A program made the position numbers and the translations under genes. A DNA stretch of 64,000 nucleotides, from positions 1-64,000 of the forward strand of contig JADKGL010000008.1 in NCBI GenBank assembly GCA_016722295.1, read 5' to 3'. Position 1 is the stretch's first letter. Every line of letters starts with the position of its first letter. Of this stretch, positions 9,753 through 18,230 are shown piece after piece. This DNA comes from Saprospiraceae bacterium (GTDB taxonomy: Bacteria > Bacteroidota > Bacteroidia > Chitinophagales > Saprospiraceae). The notes under the pieces were generated by a model, which worked only from the letters and a program-made list of their open reading frames with translations, made no database searches and had not been told where the DNA came from.

Positions 9753-12700
9753 TTAAGGTTTAAGTTTTGGTAATTCGCTAACAGATTCTGAAATGGTAAA
9801 TATTCCAAGTTCTGTTTCTTTTTTTGATCGTCTCAATTTACCTTCCTCATCGTATTCGTAAAAATTAGTGAAATTCAATTCATTCTGTACTGCATCTAAT
9901 CTCAATTTGTCTGCTGAATAAGTATAACTTACCATATTGGATTCAGAAGGATGGATACGAATGTCATCAAAATAAGTTGCTTTAGTACCAGGATTCAATT
10001 CAATTTTTATTTCGGAATCTGTTTCAGAAAGTTTAAATTCTCCATTGATTTGTTGCCATCCATCAATGATTGGACCAGAAGGTCTAAATATTATTCTGTC
10101 ATTTATCGAAATAGATGCATCAAAATTATTCTCGCTTTCTTGATAGACCCAAACACTGATCAAATAGTCTGTATTTGTTTTTGGACTAAATGTTTTAATC
10201 ACATCAGATGATGTCGAGCGAAAAGAATTAGAATTCATTCTCAAAGATTTTGACTGACGAATTAATTCTAGCTGAGAAGTATTATATTTATAAATAGCTT
10301 TATGGAATGGGGACAACTTCATGCTTGTATTTCCTGAGTGACTGATTTCCTTATTGAAAATTGTACGCAGCTCAGTTCCAACAGCATTGTGTGTAGGAGC
10401 AAAATGATGAGGATATACACAACTCGTCGAAGGAAGTAATCTAGAAATAGAGAACTGCCTATCTTCAAATCCGTCATAAGCCATGTCTGTATAATGTGAG
10501 TTGGCAGTTACTGCACCTGTTAGTAATTTTCCAAACTGATAAAAAGTAGATGAGGGAATATTCAATCCATTAACTGATTCAATTATTTTTCCTTGTGAAT
10601 TGTATGCTATCATTGAATCCGTTCGTTGCCAATTTGTCAAATTGCTATTGACCTGCAATCCATTTTCTCCAAAAACCCAAAATGGCGTATGCGATTCATA
10701 ATAGCCACTTCGATCTATTCTTCCAGAAGTTCTTTTAACAACAGGAACATATTCTGCAAGTGGGCGATAGTTTCCAAAGACACCATTGAGAAAAGGATTA
10801 ATGACTCCTTCACCACAACTTACTCGAGTACTGCCCGGAGATAAATTGCAATCAATTAAAGGAAAACAATCCGAAATCATTCTTATATTTTGTCTTCTCC
10901 GAGTATTGCTATTTTCTAAAACAGCTGTAACATAATTTGATGCAATGCAATCATTAATTGCTTGAGATGGTACATTCCAATTTGTATTTGCATCAATGTA
11001 ATCTACAATAAATTTCCTGCCATCTTCTGTGACAATTTGAATTTCGCATTTTGTAATTTTATCTTTAAATGTAACTCTATTACTATCTAGTTTTATTTGC
11101 TCTGTTTCCTTTTTCAAATCGATTCCTGAAAATTCAACTATTGGTATTAAATTTAATGGAGGATTGTATCTGCAATTGCACGGTGCATTATTTGATTCAG
11201 ACCTGACTGCAAAATCAGTCTGCCAATAATCTGAAAGGGTAGATGCTGATGATTGAAGGATTGAGTCAGATGTCAATACTAAACGATTTGTTAGAATTGG
11301 ATTTTGAGTACTTATAAAATTTCCTACACTTGATGCTAATATATTTTTATTGCCAGATCGAATGATTTTTAGATCATATCTTCCGTTTGGTCCAAATGCT
11401 TCACCATTGGCATTAATCAGGAAAACTTGATCCGCGATTGTTTTAAACACCCATGCTCTTTGATCGCCTATTGAAGTACCTAATTGAGTCATTCTTAATT
11501 CATCTCCTTCTAAAAATTTTTCAGCTTGACTAGGTATTGAAAACTGCCCATTATTTAATGAAATGTTCTTGAGTACAATCCCTTCATTAATATTGGAATG
11601 TCCCAAATTTTTATATGCCCAATGTGTAGGTAAATTCGTAGTATAATATTTTGTATTAAATTCGTTATCTTGTTGAACGACTATCGGCTGACCTGTAGTA
11701 GGGTCATACGCTAAATTGACTACTTCAGCTTCTGAACCAAGTTTGTAGGTTCGAGTAGAACTAAGAATACCAACTCTACTAATTAATTTTGTTAAAGTAA
11801 TCGAACGAAATTCTGCAATCAATCTGTTGATTCTCGGCATCCCCATAAATACTATTTGCAATGGCATAGCAACATCAAGGTTCAGTTGAGCGCCGCCTCC
11901 TTCAGTTTTTGAAATGTAATTATTGGCGTCCACAATACATTCAAATTGCACGCCAAGCATTCTTTTGGAAATACTTCCATTCGTAGGGTTTATCACATTG
12001 ACGTAATTATCCAATTCTCCAGTTGAAGAAGTTTGGTAGGTGTTTTCAGTTGCGGTGATTAAATTATTGAATTCATCATATTCTTTTACAGATTTTAATT
12101 TTCCATGCATGTCATTCAATTCAATCACAAAACCTTGAGATACAACTGCAGTATTTTCCGATTGATTATATATTTGTAATGGCAAAGTAAATGATTTTGG
12201 AATAGCTCTAAGATCTGTATATCTCACCTTAGTTGGAAAATCTTTTGCAGTAAAATACTCTGTTACAGTTCGACCCATGCCATGTTGTTTCACTCTTTCA
12301 TATTGCAAATTTCTTTGAGTAACCTTTGAGTAAATAACCTGAGGTCCTGGAAAGAATATGCCACCAACGGGTGCCAATTGAAACTTGTTGACATCATTTG
12401 CCATTGGTCTTGTAATGTGCATTGGGATTGGTTCTATAAATGGATTTTCATCTGCTCCTATCATCGGTTCATATGAGCATACACCAGAGGAAGCAATTCC
12501 ATTAGAATAGTCATATTCAACACCATATTGAAAATTCAACTTTGTGATCACTGCATCTTTTTGCATATTCCCCCAATTGTCATGGAGTATTACTTTTTTT
12601 ACTCTAGAGCCGCCACCAAGTTTTCTACCAGTAGGATGATTGAGTCTAATAAAAGATTGACTGGTGTCTATTGAAATACAGCGATGATTATTGTATAGGT

Positions 12701-13451
12701 GGTTGAAAGTTCCGCCACTAAAACACTCTTCAAAAGCATCACCTAGATTACTTAAAGCTGTTTCCAAATTAGCTGGAAGTTCATACTCTTCTCCTTCTGA
12801 TGCCTTATGATTTATAAATCGTGGCATACTCATCTTCAAATATTCGAATCCTGCTTGAGTGAAAGGATGACGTGATGTAGAAGTTCTATTTCCCCAACCA
12901 TAGGTATATTCTGGTCTGTTGTTTAATTCTGCATCAGGATTAATCACAACAGTAGGAAGCTTAATCCAAGCTAACATTGTATCTCTTCTATCATAGCCAA
13001 AGATTGTCCCGAAATCACTTTGACTTAAATTCATTGGAATAAATCCTGTCAATTCAAAAAATTTCTGCGGGCCTCTACTATAATTAGTCAATTGCATATT
13101 TAGATTGAAATACAAATGTTGCACAGAATTAAAATACTCAAATAAGTGAGCAGGGGTTTGATTTGATACAAAGTCATGAGGTAGTTTAAAATATAAATAT
13201 CGATGAATCGCTCCAGTCTCTTTATTGTACAATTGATTCGTTAAGGGTGTTGTTGTTAAATCTCTAAACCCAGCAATTTGATACATACACATTGCCTTTT
13301 TATTTTGCACGTATGCATAATCATCTGATTCATATTCTATTTTTAGGCTACCACCCATAGGCATATAAATACTGTCCAATAACCAAGATTTAGCTTGATC
13401 ATCTTGAATTATTTTTTGCTGATTGCAATATGGAAATCTATCGTTGTCCAT
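9753..13451 (-). CDS. RHS-A giant protein, C-terminal piece
   Basis: Third and largest piece of RHS-A. The frame opens upstream of the ATG at 13451: from about 13511 one reads NPNFNPTFVDRWGNYKVPQ, which joins the end of the preceding piece (NYSK) if one A is restored in a run of five A near 13512. The piece contains long beta-rich sequence with YD-like elements and a cysteine-containing segment (NNAPCNCRYNPPL). Near the end is a jelly-roll-like segment (KTNTDYLISVWVYQE, GWQQINGEFKLS, ATYFDDIRIHPSE) typical of carbohydrate-binding modules. It closes with NFYEYDEEGKLRRSKKETE, a YD repeat, then KP-stop. There is no RHS core and no toxin tip, so RHS-A looks like the first subunit of a two-part assembly completed by RHS-B. 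By analogy this resembles the TcB/TcC or SpvB-RHS split; that is inference. Confidence 0.8.
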   Translation of the reverse strand: MDNDRFPYCNQQKIIQDDQAKSWLLDSIYMPMGGSLKIEYESDDYAYVQNKKAMCMYQIAGFRDLTTTPLTNQLYNKETGAIHRYLYFKLPHDFVSNQTPAHLFEYFNSVQHLYFNLNMQLTNYSRGPQKFFELTGFIPMNLSQSDFGTIFGYDRRDTMLAWIKLPTVVINPDAELNNRPEYTYGWGNRTSTSRHPFTQAGFEYLKMSMPRFINHKASEGEEYELPANLETALSNLGDAFEECFSGGTFNHLYNNHRCISIDTSQSFIRLNHPTGRKLGGGSRVKKVILHDNWGNMQKDAVITKLNFQYGVEYDYSNGIASSGVCSYEPMIGADENPFIEPIPMHITRPMANDVNKFQLAPVGGIFFPGPQVIYSKVTQRNLQYERVKQHGMGRTVTEYFTAKDFPTKVRYTDLRAIPKSFTLPLQIYNQSENTAVVSQGFVIELNDMHGKLKSVKEYDEFNNLITATENTYQTSSTGELDNYVNVINPTNGSISKRMLGVQFECIVDANNYISKTEGGGAQLNLDVAMPLQIVFMGMPRINRLIAEFRSITLTKLISRVGILSSTRTYKLGSEAEVVNLAYDPTTGQPIVVQQDNEFNTKYYTTNLPTHWAYKNLGHSNINEGIVLKNISLNNGQFSIPSQAEKFLEGDELRMTQLGTSIGDQRAWVFKTIADQVFLINANGEAFGPNGRYDLKIIRSGNKNILASSVGNFISTQNPILTNRLVLTSDSILQSSASTLSDYWQTDFAVRSESNNAPCNCRYNPPLNLIPIVEFSGIDLKKETEQIKLDSNRVTFKDKITKCEIQIVTEDGRKFIVDYIDANTNWNVPSQAINDCIASNYVTAVLENSNTRRRQNIRMISDCFPLIDCNLSPGSTRVSCGEGVINPFLNGVFGNYRPLAEYVPVVKRTSGRIDRSGYYESHTPFWVFGENGLQVNSNLTNWQRTDSMIAYNSQGKIIESVNGLNIPSSTFYQFGKLLTGAVTANSHYTDMAYDGFEDRQFSISRLLPSTSCVYPHHFAPTHNAVGTELRTIFNKEISHSGNTSMKLSPFHKAIYKYNTSQLELIRQSKSLRMNSNSFRSTSSDVIKTFSPKTNTDYLISVWVYQESENNFDASISINDRIIFRPSGPIIDGWQQINGEFKLSETDSEIKIELNPGTKATYFDDIRIHPSESNMVSYTYSADKLRLDAVQNELNFTNFYEYDEEGKLRRSKKETELGIFTISESVSELPKLKP

Positions 13452-13483
13452 GGATTGAGGAACTTTATAATTTCCCCAGCGAT

Positions 13484-15412
13484 CTACAAAAGTTGGATTA
13501 AAATTGGGATTTTTGAATAATTAAAAATATATGGACTCTTGGCATGTTTCTTAGAATTATTATATGTGAAATATAGCTTCTTCAATGTTAATTTTCCATT
13601 TTCAGATATGTTGTTCAAGTTGATAGTATTCACCATGCCTTTGCATAAAGAGTAATCATATTCAAAATACACTGTTTTTAATGGGATTTTATTACCAGGA
13701 TTGTTATATTCTCCTATTGTAAAAAGTTTGATACTATCAAGTTTATTCAGAAACTTTGTATCTACTCCACCATGTTCATTCGCACTTGCCAAACCATCTT
13801 TACGAGGACTGCTATAAAATTCAGCAACATAATTTCTAGTTTCAATTTTTTCTAAATAATAAATTTCTTTACTCCCATAAATATAACTTCCCTTATTGTC
13901 TAGCTTGGTATGTATTTGAGCTTCTTGGAAATTTGCTTTCATGTGCTCAAAAGGAATACGCCATTTAAAATCTTGATGCGTCTGAATATATTTAAAGTTG
14001 GTATAAGAACCATTATCCATTGGACTCGGTCCATTGTTATCGATATCTTGATAATCACTCGATACAATACTTGTCAATAACCATGCATAAGAATGTGCTG
14101 GAGTTGTGGTAGATGAATAATAATGATCTTCTCCTTGAGTATTCTCTACACTGGCATCCTGAGTTGTGTATCCCACTATTCCATTAGAATTTTCTATTGA
14201 ATCCTTATTCACAGAAAAACTCACTTCCTTGATAAAGTTATTATAAACCGGCAAGCCATATTGATATCTTGTCCCATTTTCATTTGTCACTGTGAATTCT
14301 TGAATTAAATTTGGTTTTTTCGGGATAGTGTCATTTTGATTTCTTCGTTGCCCTGAACGAAAATTCATTTCAGAATATGCTGCATGCCCGTTATTGGATT
14401 GGCTCATTTCACCTACAGTATTCCAACTAATTCTTTGAGTTGAAATGTCACGTGAAAGTTTCACAGTAGATCTATCATCCAATTCTTGTCCATTGCTCAA
14501 ACTATTAAGAGCATTTGCAGTAGCAGTTGGGTCAGCCTGAGATAGCTCTGGTCTTACTGGATCAAAAGCACCCAATCGCTTAAAAAGAGAAGTATCCTGC
14601 ATAGCAGTTGGCTCACCTAAATTTTTAAAATAGGCAGGTTCGTAATCAATTTTATCTGTACTCTCGTGATATTGAAATGCATCATGTAAACCATTACCAG
14701 ATTCCCATTTTTTGCCAACATCAGAACTTAGATCAATATTAAAATCACCTCCTATTTTGACAAGATTTCCTATACCAATTTCCAATCCTCCTGAACCACT
14801 TTCACTTTTATTTTGATGTGCTGGGTCATGTAGTGTGCCAATATCCATACGCATAGGTCTGCATGTACTCTGCATTCCTTGAGCTGTAATAGAATAAATA
14901 TCATGTGTGTAAGCTGTCACTGGAAGCACTGGAACTTCTGCTTGATAGACTGTCTCTCGTTCTCGATTCAGGTCCATTAATGCATCAGATGTAGCCCTTT
15001 GAGAATACACATATCCAAAAGCAGACTTTGCTTGATGTTTTCTAATTTTTTGATTACTCCAATTGAACACAAAATCGCCTCCTGCATTCACAGAATTTAC
15101 TTCACCACCTAAAGCAAGTTTTAATGAACCAGAAGAATTATATGTCGATATTTCAAAAGGTGGAGAATATGTTGGACAAGAATAAGATATTGGAAAATTG
15201 CTTGAACTTCTGAATGGAGTGATTTCTTTACGATGTCTCGCTAAACTTGTCTCTGCACTAATACCGTAATTGACTTGTTTTAGTCCTTCGCGACTATCAA
15301 TGTTTAAACCAGCATTGATCCCCAATTTATTATTTGATCCCTTGTGAGTAAAAGATCCACTCAATCCACAACGCGGATTTGCATATCCACCTCCACGTGA
15401 ATTTACACCCAT
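13484..15412 (-). CDS. RHS-A giant protein, middle piece
   Basis: Middle piece of RHS-A. The reading frame extends upstream of the annotated Met to about 15476 (VGVDGSARFGGRNFGGSL), joining the N-terminal piece if one base is restored in the AAA of GTAAAGTTG near 15476. The first 150 residues are Gly/Ser/Asn-rich with porin-like alternation (GINAGLNIDSREGLKQ, FGYVYSQRATSDALMDLNRE). The second half is hydrophilic beta-rich sequence (TSIVSSDYQDIDNNGPSPMD, GSKEIYYLEKIETRNY, KLDSIKLFTIGEYNN). The pattern 'YQDIDNNG..' plus 'LTSI' is common in this protein class. It ends artificially as IPILIQLL-stop because of the next shift. No catalytic motif seen. Confidence 0.8.
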   Translation of the reverse strand: MGVNSRGGGYANPRCGLSGSFTHKGSNNKLGINAGLNIDSREGLKQVNYGISAETSLARHRKEITPFRSSSNFPISYSCPTYSPPFEISTYNSSGSLKLALGGEVNSVNAGGDFVFNWSNQKIRKHQAKSAFGYVYSQRATSDALMDLNRERETVYQAEVPVLPVTAYTHDIYSITAQGMQSTCRPMRMDIGTLHDPAHQNKSESGSGGLEIGIGNLVKIGGDFNIDLSSDVGKKWESGNGLHDAFQYHESTDKIDYEPAYFKNLGEPTAMQDTSLFKRLGAFDPVRPELSQADPTATANALNSLSNGQELDDRSTVKLSRDISTQRISWNTVGEMSQSNNGHAAYSEMNFRSGQRRNQNDTIPKKPNLIQEFTVTNENGTRYQYGLPVYNNFIKEVSFSVNKDSIENSNGIVGYTTQDASVENTQGEDHYYSSTTTPAHSYAWLLTSIVSSDYQDIDNNGPSPMDNGSYTNFKYIQTHQDFKWRIPFEHMKANFQEAQIHTKLDNKGSYIYGSKEIYYLEKIETRNYVAEFYSSPRKDGLASANEHGGVDTKFLNKLDSIKLFTIGEYNNPGNKIPLKTVYFEYDYSLCKGMVNTINLNNISENGKLTLKKLYFTYNNSKKHAKSPYIFNYSKIPILIQLL

Positions 15413-15465
15413 TCCTAATCCAAGCGAACCTCCAAAGTTCCGTCCTCCAAAACGTGCACTTCCAT

Positions 15466-16155
15466 CTACACCAACTTTACACCTATGCCATCATAATTGT
15501 CCTCTTCTATTTCTAAATTCAAACCTAAACCAGCAGCAGCTGAAATTCCTGAAGCAGCATCTGCACCTGAGATTTCAAGTTGAAGACTTGGCCCATAAGA
15601 TATAGTGCTTCTCTCTTTGATTGACATGTGTTGATCTATCATTTCTCCTGCAAAATCATCTGGCAAACCTCTTACATTACGAGTGATTGCACCAGCATTT
15701 AATGTCCAACCAAGTCCTACCCATGATGCTTCATCGTTGACACCTATGCCACTATTGTAGGCTAAATTAACTGGATATCCACCTACATCCATTAATGGAA
15801 TATTATAAGTCAAATCACCTGTACTTAGATCCACCATTTTGTCGGCTGATGCAGGAGTAAAGCCCTGTACTTCAGGCATACTTGGACCACCACCATCTTG
15901 CTTATATTTATTGCTTAGATATTTCTTTGATTTTGCTTTTTTAATAGCAGTTGTATTTATGCTATTTTGACAATTCAACGACATATTTTTTTCGATGCAC
16001 GGTTGTTCGAAAATATTGACTGCATTAGAATTCACTATTTCATAATTCCTAAAAAAGGGAAAAGAAAGTAGAGGAGTTATGAATGTATTAGATAATATTA
16101 CAACAAGCAATAAAGTTGCTTTTATTTGATCTGAATGCAATCTATTAATATTCAT
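15466..16155 (-). CDS. RHS-A giant protein, N-terminal piece
   Basis: True start of the giant RHS-A gene (about 2,134 codons in total down to 9753). It begins 3 bases after the TANFOR-like gene. A hydrophobic export segment covers residues 13-35. After a basic linker comes the hallmark of this Bacteroidota family: GGGPSMPEVQGFTPASADKM, then GDLTYNIPLMDVGGYPVN, SWVGLGWTLNAGAITRNVRG and LPDDF (residues about 88-170). The frame closes with GIGVKLV-stop at 15466, but a shifted frame goes on without interruption, so this is a one-base lesion. Homologs are long secreted proteins paired with a second RHS protein. Transcription probably starts at the promoter before 17313. Confidence 0.85.
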   Translation of the reverse strand: MNINRLHSDQIKATLLLVVILSNTFITPLLSFPFFRNYEIVNSNAVNIFEQPCIEKNMSLNCQNSINTTAIKKAKSKKYLSNKYKQDGGGPSMPEVQGFTPASADKMVDLSTGDLTYNIPLMDVGGYPVNLAYNSGIGVNDEASWVGLGWTLNAGAITRNVRGLPDDFAGEMIDQHMSIKERSTISYGPSLQLEISGADAASGISAAAGLGLNLEIEEDNYDGIGVKLV

Positions 16156-16158
16156 ATT

Positions 16159-17313
16159 TCATTTTAAACTAGGGTTAATTAAAAAATTAATACTTTGAAA
16201 TTCACCAGTTGGGAATAATACTTGGAACTTATAAACTTCATTTGCTTTTAGTGGAAATTTATTTAAGTCAATGCTAAAATAGTTTTTATTAGATGTTAAG
16301 CTTAATTGATCTTCTCCTAAAATATTGTTGGGATTTGAAAAACAATAGTATCTAAGTTCTGAAAATCCAATACTATTATCTATGACAATATTCAATTGCT
16401 TTTTGCTCAATTTAACCACTTCAGAATTTTCGAAATTATTCAAATAATAATATCCCAACCCCTTTACTCTTTTGTTTTCATTCAGTGGTTTCCTCTCCTC
16501 TTCTTCAACAACATCCTCTTGATTCCCGATATTACAATCCTTCCACTTAAACTGCCAAATATCTGATTTTGAGATTTCCTTTTTTCCTTCCATGACTACA
16601 ACATACCAAGCATAGCTCGAACCATTTTTGAATGGCAATGCATGAAACGGATATTGATGTGGCGGAGATTGTATAAAGGATTCGCAATAAAAACATGGAT
16701 TAGTTTTGATTGCAGAATTTGCTTTTTGATTGGAGAGAATTTCTACTAAGTGAATTTTATAACTGATAGTAGAAGCATTATAAGTAGCTAGATAAGGCGA
16801 CCAAACAAAATATGGATTCTGTTCACAGATCTCAGACTTATCTCGTGGTGAAACTAATACAGAAGGTGTTACCTTATTCACTTGAAATTGAAGACAATTT
16901 TGAGCTAAATTTCTATTTGATTGAGTTTCGATTAATGTAATACACACAGTGTAATCACCATTAGGTAAACTGTTCGTTCGAACTATGTGCTCTTCAAAAT
17001 TTTTATCAGAAAATATTTTTGTCGCTTCCTTAAGTGATTCATAGTTTCTAGTATTAAATTGGGTTATGCCTGTAGCTAGTGTAAAATCGGCTGATCGAGC
17101 TTCAACCAACCTTCCTTTTTTTGCCTCCGTTGCAATGCCATGTATATAAGTTAAGTTTGTAGAATTGGAATTATTCTGAATAATACAGTTCCAGATATCT
17201 GCAGTCTTCATAGCCAATTCATTAGGTCTGATGACTTGGAGTGTATATTGGGCCCTAAGTATGGAGGCAATAAATAGGCATAGGAAAATTAATTTAATTT
17301 TCATAATATGCAA
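16159..17313 (-). CDS. TANFOR-like secreted protein
   Basis: A 384-residue exported protein; the signal peptide ends near LRAQ (residue 22). The ATG at 17313 or the in-frame ATG three codons later (MKIKLIF) could be the start. Residues 25-140 form the domain shared with the broken paralog at 2055 (TADIWNCIIQNN, GRLVEARSADFTLATGITQF, LPNGDYTVCITLIE, NLAQNC). Residues 150-255 look like an Ig/FN3-type fold (PYFVWSPYLATYNASTISYK, SSYAWYVVVMEGKKEISKSD), followed by an acidic linker (EDVVEEEERKP) and a C-terminal beta segment. It is first gene of the operon with RHS-A and RHS-B (3-base gaps), suggesting it helps export, anchor or present the giant proteins. Function not established. Confidence 0.75.
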   Translation of the reverse strand: MHIMKIKLIFLCLFIASILRAQYTLQVIRPNELAMKTADIWNCIIQNNSNSTNLTYIHGIATEAKKGRLVEARSADFTLATGITQFNTRNYESLKEATKIFSDKNFEEHIVRTNSLPNGDYTVCITLIETQSNRNLAQNCLQFQVNKVTPSVLVSPRDKSEICEQNPYFVWSPYLATYNASTISYKIHLVEILSNQKANSAIKTNPCFYCESFIQSPPHQYPFHALPFKNGSSYAWYVVVMEGKKEISKSDIWQFKWKDCNIGNQEDVVEEEERKPLNENKRVKGLGYYYLNNFENSEVVKLSKKQLNIVIDNSIGFSELRYYCFSNPNNILGEDQLSLTSNKNYFSIDLNKFPLKANEVYKFQVLFPTGEFQSINFLINPSLK

Positions 17314-17328
17314 TTGGAGTTAATGTGT

Positions 17329-17358
17329 CAAAGGTATTGCTTAGGCAAGGTTTGCAAA
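17329..17358 (-). promoter_or_regulatory. Bacteroidota-type promoter of the TANFOR/RHS operon
   Basis: On the minus strand, TACCTTTG (17336-17329) matches the -7 consensus TAnnTTTG. TTTG at 17358-17355 gives the -33 element with an 18-base spacer. It starts 15 bases upstream of the ATG at 17313, implying a very short leader. The palindrome at 17371-17384 sits just upstream of the -33 element, a typical activator position. Confidence 0.6.
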
Positions 17359-17362
17359 AATT

Positions 17363-17398
17363 CTGGCTGTCACATGATCATGTGAATATCACAGCCAG
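17363..17398. promoter_or_regulatory. Palindromic operator candidate, site 1
   Basis: A perfect 16-base palindrome TCACATGATCATGTGA (17370-17385) framed by a second inverted repeat, CTGGCTGT (17363-17370) and ACAGCCAG (17391-17398). The inner palindrome recurs at 20640-20653 upstream of the other minus-strand operon, in both cases 34 bases from the -7 box. Most likely a binding site for a dimeric regulator; the divergent LuxR-type response regulator is the obvious candidate. The hairpin-like outer arms are unique to this copy. Confidence 0.6.
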
Positions 17399-17468
17399 TA
17401 TAATTTATAAAAAATAATCAGGTTGACATGATGAGAATTAATATCCTATTATGAAATCAATACGAATT

Positions 17469-17498
17469 AAAAAGGCTATCGCAATTGATAGCCTTTTT
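17469..17498. terminator. Rho-independent terminator after the 18061 lipoprotein gene
   Basis: A perfect 12-base inverted repeat AAAAAGGCTATC / GATAGCCTTTTT with a 6-base loop (GCAATT). Read on the minus strand, the stem is followed by T residues from its own arm. It ends the collagen-like and lipoprotein operon and separates it from the TANFOR/RHS operon, which therefore needs its own promoter. Confidence 0.85.
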
Positions 17499-17578
17499 AA
17501 ACGAAAAATCAACTTAGCTCCTTTACAAATTCCTTTACGTTTTATAAATTCAATAACGACTTTTTCAAATTTGCATTT

Positions 17579-18061
17579 TTACTGCACAAGTAAATTGATA
17601 ATCACTCCATCTGTAATCTGAACTATTTTATCATTGTCATCCGCAGCGGTACCGCTAAATATTGCATTTGCATGAATGACATTTCCTATTGTTTTAGTTT
17701 TTGTAATCGTGAGAATTCCTCTAGTCATTTCAACGTCTTTACCAATAGTAATACTCGTCAGTGTAGTCGTGTTATACAATGCAAAATTACGCTGGAATGC
17801 ATCTTCAAACTTAAAGCTACTAGTTGAATTGACATCATCGATTCCAATTAACAACTCATCTGTTCCATTACTAGTTTTTTTAGATGCACTTGCAACAAAT
17901 GTATTATTGAGTATCCCACAACTTTTCAATTCGCCTTCCCATAAGACACCATTGATTTTACATTTAGCAATACTTTTCGTAGGAATTTGATCGACTATAT
18001 TTTCAGATTTCGAGCAAGAAAAAATAGTAAGCAAACTTAGAATATAAAGTACCTTTTTCAT
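17579..18061 (-). CDS. Small lipoprotein, INGVLWEG family (DUF6252-like)
   Basis: A 160-residue protein with a lipoprotein signal (lipobox FSC, Cys16) and the motif AKCKINGVLWEGELKS at residues 31-46. The end HANAIFSGTAADDNDKIVQITDG corresponds to HGTFSGSL...IIQLTEG of the paralog at 2085-2543. Probably a lipid-anchored periplasmic or surface protein. It is the last gene before the terminator at 17469-17498. About 170 bases of simple AT-rich repeat separate it from the collagen-like gene upstream, so it may have its own promoter. The gene after the terminator is TANFOR-like, as with the other copy. Biochemical role unknown. Confidence 0.75.
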   Translation of the reverse strand: MKKVLYILSLLTIFSCSKSENIVDQIPTKSIAKCKINGVLWEGELKSCGILNNTFVASASKKTSNGTDELLIGIDDVNSTSSFKFEDAFQRNFALYNTTTLTSITIGKDVEMTRGILTITKTKTIGNVIHANAIFSGTAADDNDKIVQITDGVIINLLVQ

Positions 18062-18230
18062 ATTAATATTTTAGTTAGTAGTTAGTAATTAGTGTTTAGT
18101 TGTAAGTGGTAAGTAAGTAGTAGTTAGTAATTGATCTCTTCACTATTAACTATTAATAATTATCTATTAACTTTTCACTATTAACCATTAGCTTTTATCT
18201 ATTCACTTTTCACTATTATCCATTAACTTA
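18062..18230. repeat. Simple AT-rich repeat stretch
   Basis: Composed of drifting short repeats: variants of TTAGTAGTTAGTAATTAGTG on the left, then many variants of CTATTAAC / CACTATTAAC / TTTTCACTATTA on the right. No reading frame or stable hairpin is apparent. It lies between the collagen-like and the lipoprotein genes and looks like a slippage-generated spacer. Confidence 0.7.

Noticed and set aside
17370..17385. CRP/FNR-type site
   Set aside because: The half sites are arranged TCACA-N6-TGTGA, the reverse of the CRP order TGTGA-N6-TCACA.
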